DNA of 64,000 nucleotides, taken from positions 273,877 to 337,876 of the forward strand of contig CAYLVB010000006.1 in the NCBI GenBank assembly GCA_964387075.1, in the 5' to 3' direction. The DNA is from PALSA-968 sp964387075 (lineage in GTDB: Bacteria > Bacteroidota > Bacteroidia > B-17B0 > Aurantibacillaceae). The translations under genes and the position numbers were made by a program. Below the pieces are notes generated by a model, which was given only the letters and a program-made list of their open reading frames with translations, searched no databases and was not told the DNA's origin. Below, piece after piece: positions 59,961 through 64,000 of the stretch (positions within the stretch are counted from its first letter, which is position 1; each line of letters opens with the position of its first letter).

Positions 59961-61376
59961 ATGAATAAAAATCCGTTCCCTACAACTCCTTTAGCCCGAC
60001 TTAAACTCTTTTTCACTATAAATGACTCCCGGTGGGAAGATCTGTCAAGTAAAAACTGGATCCAAACCATTTACAAAGATCTCAGCGCCGGATTGATCGT
60101 GGCTATGACAGCAATCCCTATGGCAATGGGGTTTGCAATGGCGATGGGAATGAGACCGGAACATGGTATAATTGCAGGAGCCCTTGCTTGTGTTATAGGT
60201 CGAACCTTTGGGGGATCCAAATATCAGGTTTATGGCCCTACTGCCGCCTTTATACCTGTTATAGCCGCACTAATTACGAAATATGGTCCTTCAAGTGGTG
60301 GAACGCTTGAAACAGCCCACGGTTTCCTGATCCTGGTCTCAATCATTGCAGGCGTCATTCTTGTTGTTATGGGAATTTTTGGTTTTGGCAAATATGCCCG
60401 ATTAGTTCCCAATTCTATTATTGTAGGCTTTACTGTTGGCATAGCAGTAGCTATCGCGCTCACAAATCTTGAAGACATTCTTGGCGTAGAATCGTTCAAG
60501 GACTTTTTAGGACAGGACGAAGAAATAAAAGGCGGGCTATTTCACAATATAAGTGCGGCAATGGGTAATCTTGATAAGATAAACATCTGGTCAGTATTCC
60601 TGGGGGTCTTAACTTTTGTGTTAGCCAAAGTACTATTGAGGATCTCGGTTTTCATTCCCGGGCCCGTAATTGCCATGGCCACTACAACTATACTTTCTGC
60701 CACATTACTTGCAGATAAAAATATAGTCCTGGTTAGAGATCTTTATGGAAGTATACCGAATAATTTTTTTGTCTTTACTCCCCCTTCGTTACCCGGATTT
60801 AATGCCGAAGTGCTTTTAGATATCCTGTATTTTGTTTGCGCAATAGTTTTTGTATCCGGTGTTGAAAGTATTCTTTGCTCATCTATGGCCGACAGGCTGG
60901 CTAAAAATGACAGAACCCCTTTCAATCCCGATAAAGAATTCTTTGGACAGGGCATGGTACAAATTATTACACCTTTAATTCAGGGATTTCCGTGTACGGG
61001 TGCGCTGGCGCGTACGGCTACCAGTATAAAGGCAGGCGCGCAAACGCCTTTAGCCGGATATTTTAAGGCTATCCTCAAATTGGGAATGGCTTTTTACCTG
61101 GCAGAATATCTGGAATTGATCCCAATGGCCAGCATTGGCGGCATCTTAGTTTGGGTAGCAAGTAATATGATCAAAGTACACGAGATCAAAGAAGTAAAAC
61201 AACATGGACGATTTGAGTTCTTCATGATGGTCTACACCGCCATCATGGTTCCTGTTACGAACTTTTTAACCGGTGTGCTATCTGCCTTGATTCTATATTT
61301 TATAATAAAAAAGGTGTTCCTACACCAAAAGTCGGAAAAAATGGAAGTGGAAGAATTAGATGTACATGATAATTAA
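59961..61376 (+). CDS. SulP-family anion permease without STAS domain
   Basis: 471 residues. SulP/SLC26 signature: DLSAGLIVAMTAIPMAMGFA, KYQVYGPTAAFIPVIAALI, VGFTVGIAVAIALTNLEDIL, then GFPCTGALARTATSIKAGAQTP, and about 12 hydrophobic helices. The protein ends shortly after the last helix (MEVEELDVHDN), so the usual cytoplasmic STAS domain is absent. The substrate may be sulfate, bicarbonate or another anion. The gene cluster with bestrophin remnant suggests anion or pH balance, which is inference. Confidence 0.88.
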   Translation: MNKNPFPTTPLARLKLFFTINDSRWEDLSSKNWIQTIYKDLSAGLIVAMTAIPMAMGFAMAMGMRPEHGIIAGALACVIGRTFGGSKYQVYGPTAAFIPVIAALITKYGPSSGGTLETAHGFLILVSIIAGVILVVMGIFGFGKYARLVPNSIIVGFTVGIAVAIALTNLEDILGVESFKDFLGQDEEIKGGLFHNISAAMGNLDKINIWSVFLGVLTFVLAKVLLRISVFIPGPVIAMATTTILSATLLADKNIVLVRDLYGSIPNNFFVFTPPSLPGFNAEVLLDILYFVCAIVFVSGVESILCSSMADRLAKNDRTPFNPDKEFFGQGMVQIITPLIQGFPCTGALARTATSIKAGAQTPLAGYFKAILKLGMAFYLAEYLELIPMASIGGILVWVASNMIKVHEIKEVKQHGRFEFFMMVYTAIMVPVTNFLTGVLSALILYFIIKKVFLHQKSEKMEVEELDVHDN

Positions 61377-61437
61377 GTGGAGCCCTTTGATGGCTTGAGT
61401 TAAACTATTCTGAAATAGAAAACTCTCGGCGCGCTGA

Positions 61438-62406
61438 TTAGAACCCCAGCTTTTCGCGTACCCTTTTTAAAACAGGCTGGTTTATTTTGCGGGCCTTGGC
61501 GGCACCCTTGGCAAGTTCTGCTTCGAGTAAAGCAGGGTTGCTCATCAAATCAGAATATTTCTGGCGCGCGTCCTTGAATTTATCAAGGATCAATTCGTAC
61601 AAAGCGGTTTTGGCATGACCATACCCATAATTTCCGCCCGTGTAATTTTTGCGCATCGCGGCTATTTGATCTGCACTTGCCAGCAATTTATAAAGCGCAA
61701 ACACATTGCAGGTATCGGGGTCTTTGGGCTCTTCTAAAGTTTTTGCATCCGTAACAATGCTCATCGCCACTTTCTTCAATTCCTTCTCGGGCAGAAAAAT
61801 ATTGATGAAGTTGTTATACGATTTACTCATCTTTTGTCCGTCGATACCGGGCACTATCATCATTTCTTCCTGGATCTTAGGTTCAGGCACAACAAAAGTT
61901 TCTCCGTACTGGTGGTTGAAGGAACTCGCGATGTCGCGCGCCATTTCCAGGTGTTGCAATTGATCTTTTCCAACCGGCACAAAATGCGCGTCGTACAAAA
62001 TAATATCGGCGGCCATCAGTACCGGGTAAGTAAATAATCCCGCATTCACATCGCTAAGCCTGTTCGCTTTATCCTTAAAAGAATGCGCGTTCTGCAACAT
62101 GGGGAAAGGTGTAAAGCAATTTAAATACCAGGTAAGCTCACAAACCTCGGGGACGTCGCTCTGCCGATAAAGCAAGTTCTTTTCTGTATCAAATCCCAAT
62201 GCGATCCAGGCGGCAGCTACACCAAGGGTACTATTCCTTCTAAAATTCGCATCCTTCACAGTGGTGAGCGAATGGAGGTCGGCAATGAACAAAAGTGCCT
62301 CATTTTTAGGATCTTTGCTCATTTCTATTGCGGGCATCATGGCCCCCAAAATATTCCCCAGGTGCGGAATATTGGTGCTTTGTATGCCTGTTAAGATCCT
62401 TGCCAT
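61438..62406 (-). CDS. trpS: Tryptophan--tRNA ligase
   Basis: 322 residues from ATG 62406 (MARILTGIQSTNIPHLGN). A GTG at 62421 in frame is less likely because it overlaps the -7 element. Class I fold: HLGN (the HIGH motif), AADIILYDAHFVPVGKDQLQHLE, and the KMSKS loop (QKMSKSYNNF). It charges tRNA-Trp. Single copy in this window. Confidence 0.96.
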   Translation of the reverse strand: MARILTGIQSTNIPHLGNILGAMMPAIEMSKDPKNEALLFIADLHSLTTVKDANFRRNSTLGVAAAWIALGFDTEKNLLYRQSDVPEVCELTWYLNCFTPFPMLQNAHSFKDKANRLSDVNAGLFTYPVLMAADIILYDAHFVPVGKDQLQHLEMARDIASSFNHQYGETFVVPEPKIQEEMMIVPGIDGQKMSKSYNNFINIFLPEKELKKVAMSIVTDAKTLEEPKDPDTCNVFALYKLLASADQIAAMRKNYTGGNYGYGHAKTALYELILDKFKDARQKYSDLMSNPALLEAELAKGAAKARKINQPVLKRVREKLGF

Positions 62407-62420
62407 GTCTGTAAGAGCCA

Positions 62421-62428
62421 CAAAGGTA
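62421..62428 (-). promoter_or_regulatory. Candidate -7 element of trpS
   Basis: The minus strand reads TACCTTTG, a perfect TAnnTTTG match, ending 14 bases before the chosen ATG. Confidence 0.45.
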
Positions 62429-62483
62429 ATATTATACCCCTATTGTAAAAAACTATCTCTATCCGCATTAATTGGCAATGAAA

Positions 62484-62519
62484 TTTGCTTTTTTAAGCGC
62501 AATGTTTTACTTATATTTG
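62484..62519 (+). promoter_or_regulatory. Candidate promoter of the glycine-rich protein gene
   Basis: TTTG at 62484-62487 and TATATTTG at 62512-62519 are perfect boxes, but the 24-base spacer is slightly long for the class. Confidence 0.5.
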
Positions 62520-62550
62520 CTTAAGAACCCTTATTTGAACGAATTTTTAC

Positions 62551-64000
62551 ATGCGGAGCCCTGTCCTTCTAGTCTTTCTTCTTGCGTTTTCCGGGCTTTC
62601 TGCTCAAACTATCACACAACTCTTTAATTACACGGGCGGCCCACAAACCTTTACCGTTCCCTGCACCAATTCCATTACCGTAAAGGCATGGGGCGGCGGA
62701 GGTGGCGGAGGAGGTCTCGATACTTATAATCCCGGCGTGGGCGGTGGCGGATCTTATGCCAGTTCGGTAATTGCCGTATCCCCGGGAGATGTTTTAACCA
62801 TTACAGTAGGCGGAGGCGGCCTCCAGGGAATTGGCTGCGTAACAGCAGCTGGTGGCGGAGCCGGAGGCTTTGGTGCCGGGTTCGGCGGAAACGGCGGAAA
62901 CGCGGGTAACACAGGTTGCTCGGGCGGTGGCGGTGCCGGCGGCGGAGCTTCGATGATATACAGGTTAGGCGTTCCTTTATTCGCGGCTGCCGGCGGCGGC
63001 GGCGGTGGTGGTGGTGGTAACACCAGCGCGGGTGCCGACGGCGGTGGCGGTGATGGAAACGGGGCGAATGCCGGTTTTGGCTTTGGCGGAACCGTTGGCT
63101 CATCCGGTTCTGTAAATGGTGCAGCAGGAACTACACGCGTAGGTGATGGAGCCGGCGGCGGCGGCGGCGGCGGCGGTTTGAACGGCGGCGGCACCGGCGG
63201 AGTAAATAATTTTTGCGATTGCGGGGGTGCAGGCGGTGGCGGTGGACAAAGTTCTGCTACAACCATTATTCCGGCAATAGGTCAAACTCCCGGTAATGCC
63301 GGTGACCCACTATTATGCGCCGGATGCGCAACCGGCGGAGGCTTCCAGGCTCCCGGAACAAACGGAATTTTAGAGATCACTTATACCGACAATACAGCAA
63401 CCATTCCGATCGGCGCAAACGCGAGCGCAACGAGTGTTTGTCCGGGTATGCCGGTAACACTTACAGGCAGTGGCGGCATCAGTTATACCTGGTGCTGTGG
63501 TGCCACCGATGGAGTTGCTTTTGCTCCGGGCGCAACCGCAACCTATACAGTAACCGGTACGGATGGCACTTGTCAGGGAACGAACACGGTAACCGTGGTT
63601 GTAAATCCTACGCCAACAATTACCGCCAACGCACCTTCTATTTGTCCCGGGCAAGGAACAGCAACTTTAACAGCCAACGGAGCCAATACGTATACCTGGA
63701 GTCCGGCAACAGGACTCAGCAGCACCACAGGAGCTACTGTAACTTCAAATGTAAGCAGCAACACAAATTATACGATCACCGGAACAGACGTTAACGGATG
63801 TGTGGGCACAGGCACAACAAGTGTCACCATGAGTTCGCTCCCAACACTCACACTTACCAACGGCACTATTTGCAACGGAAGTTCAGTTACACTTAATGCC
63901 AACGGCGCGGTTACCTACACCTGGTCTCCAGCGGGGAGTTTGAGTTCGCCCAATGGAAACAACGTAACGGCTTTTCCGGGAACAACAACAAATTATACAG
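62551..64000 (+). CDS. Secreted glycine-rich protein with PKD/Ig-like repeats (3' end outside window)
   Basis: At least 483 residues, open to the edge. Signal peptide MRSPVLLVFLLAFSGLSAQ. Residues about 20-270 are a glycine-rich domain (TVPCTNSITVKAWGGGG then long Gly runs) as found in Bacteroidota surface proteins. After that come Ig-like repeats of about 75 residues (VCPGMPVTLTGSGG, SICPGQGTATLTANGANTYTWSP, TICNGSSVTLNANGAVTYTWSP), each with a Cys. A T9SS C-terminal domain is likely beyond the edge. It is on its own promoter and divergent from trpS. Confidence 0.8.
   Translation, partial: MRSPVLLVFLLAFSGLSAQTITQLFNYTGGPQTFTVPCTNSITVKAWGGGGGGGGLDTYNPGVGGGGSYASSVIAVSPGDVLTITVGGGGLQGIGCVTAAGGGAGGFGAGFGGNGGNAGNTGCSGGGGAGGGASMIYRLGVPLFAAAGGGGGGGGGNTSAGADGGGGDGNGANAGFGFGGTVGSSGSVNGAAGTTRVGDGAGGGGGGGGLNGGGTGGVNNFCDCGGAGGGGGQSSATTIIPAIGQTPGNAGDPLLCAGCATGGGFQAPGTNGILEITYTDNTATIPIGANASATSVCPGMPVTLTGSGGISYTWCCGATDGVAFAPGATATYTVTGTDGTCQGTNTVTVVVNPTPTITANAPSICPGQGTATLTANGANTYTWSPATGLSSTTGATVTSNVSSNTNYTITGTDVNGCVGTGTTSVTMSSLPTLTLTNGTICNGSSVTLNANGAVTYTWSPAGSLSSPNGNNVTAFPGTTTNYT

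Noticed and set aside
62754..63266. 170-residue proline-rich frame on the minus strand
   Set aside because: It is the antisense of the glycine-rich coding region. GGC/GGT codons read backward as Pro and Ala. No start or promoter support.

Overview
The window comes from a chromosome of a Bacteroidota (Cytophaga-Flavobacterium-Bacteroides group) bacterium. The evidence is several predicted exported proteins with type IX secretion (T9SS) C-terminal signals, a PorP/SprF protein, an OmpA protein with thrombospondin type 3 repeats, ORF6N-domain and DUF4465 proteins, and repeated matches to the Bacteroidota -7 promoter element TAnnTTTG a short distance upstream of start codons. I cannot name a genus. 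There are no rRNA or tRNA genes, no complete insertion sequence and no CRISPR array that I can see.

Layout. 1-2 kb: the start of a secreted NHL-propeller protein that runs off the left edge. 2.3-4.9 kb: a histidine kinase/OmpR regulator pair. 4.9-13.6 kb: mostly housekeeping genes (mnmE, sucD, tig, clpP) plus a DUF1287 protein, a lipoprotein phosphatase and an OmpA/TSP3 protein. 13.7-18.4 kb: a NarL/NarX-like two-component pair on the minus strand between clpP and clpX, then clpX and murQ. The usual start codon of murQ seems to have been lost at the edge of an intergenic repeat. 18.4-20.3 kb: small accessory genes. 20.3-23.8 kb: an ORF6N gene, an XRE/S24 autocleavage-type repressor, the decayed end of a second ORF6N gene, and an exonuclease/GIY-YIG nuclease, with several striking palindromes.

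23.8-35.9 kb is the most distinctive block: five minus-strand genes that overlap or nearly touch. They encode a 1652-residue surface protein with twelve Ig-like repeats and a type B T9SS signal, a PorP/SprF partner, a PD40/PKD/OmpA envelope protein, an unknown secreted protein, and a membrane sensor ending in a SpoIIE-type phosphatase. I read it as a surface-display module with its own sensor.

36-48 kb: lemA with two TPM-domain genes, an SBBP-repeat T9SS protein, a TonB-dependent receptor, waaA (Kdo transferase), an outer-membrane protein, a CapD-like sugar dehydratase, and a TPR protein that looks like a SpoIIE regulator without its phosphatase domain. 48-54.3 kb: a cobalamin-uptake operon behind a B12 riboswitch (BtuB-type receptor, DUF4465 protein, second T9SS surface protein, BtuG-like lipoprotein propeller). 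54.3-64 kb: a SET-domain protein, glutamate dehydrogenase, aroK, and an ion-transport cluster (bestrophin fragment, two-component pair, USP-like protein, SulP permease lacking STAS). It ends with trpS and the start of a glycine-rich secreted protein that leaves the right edge.
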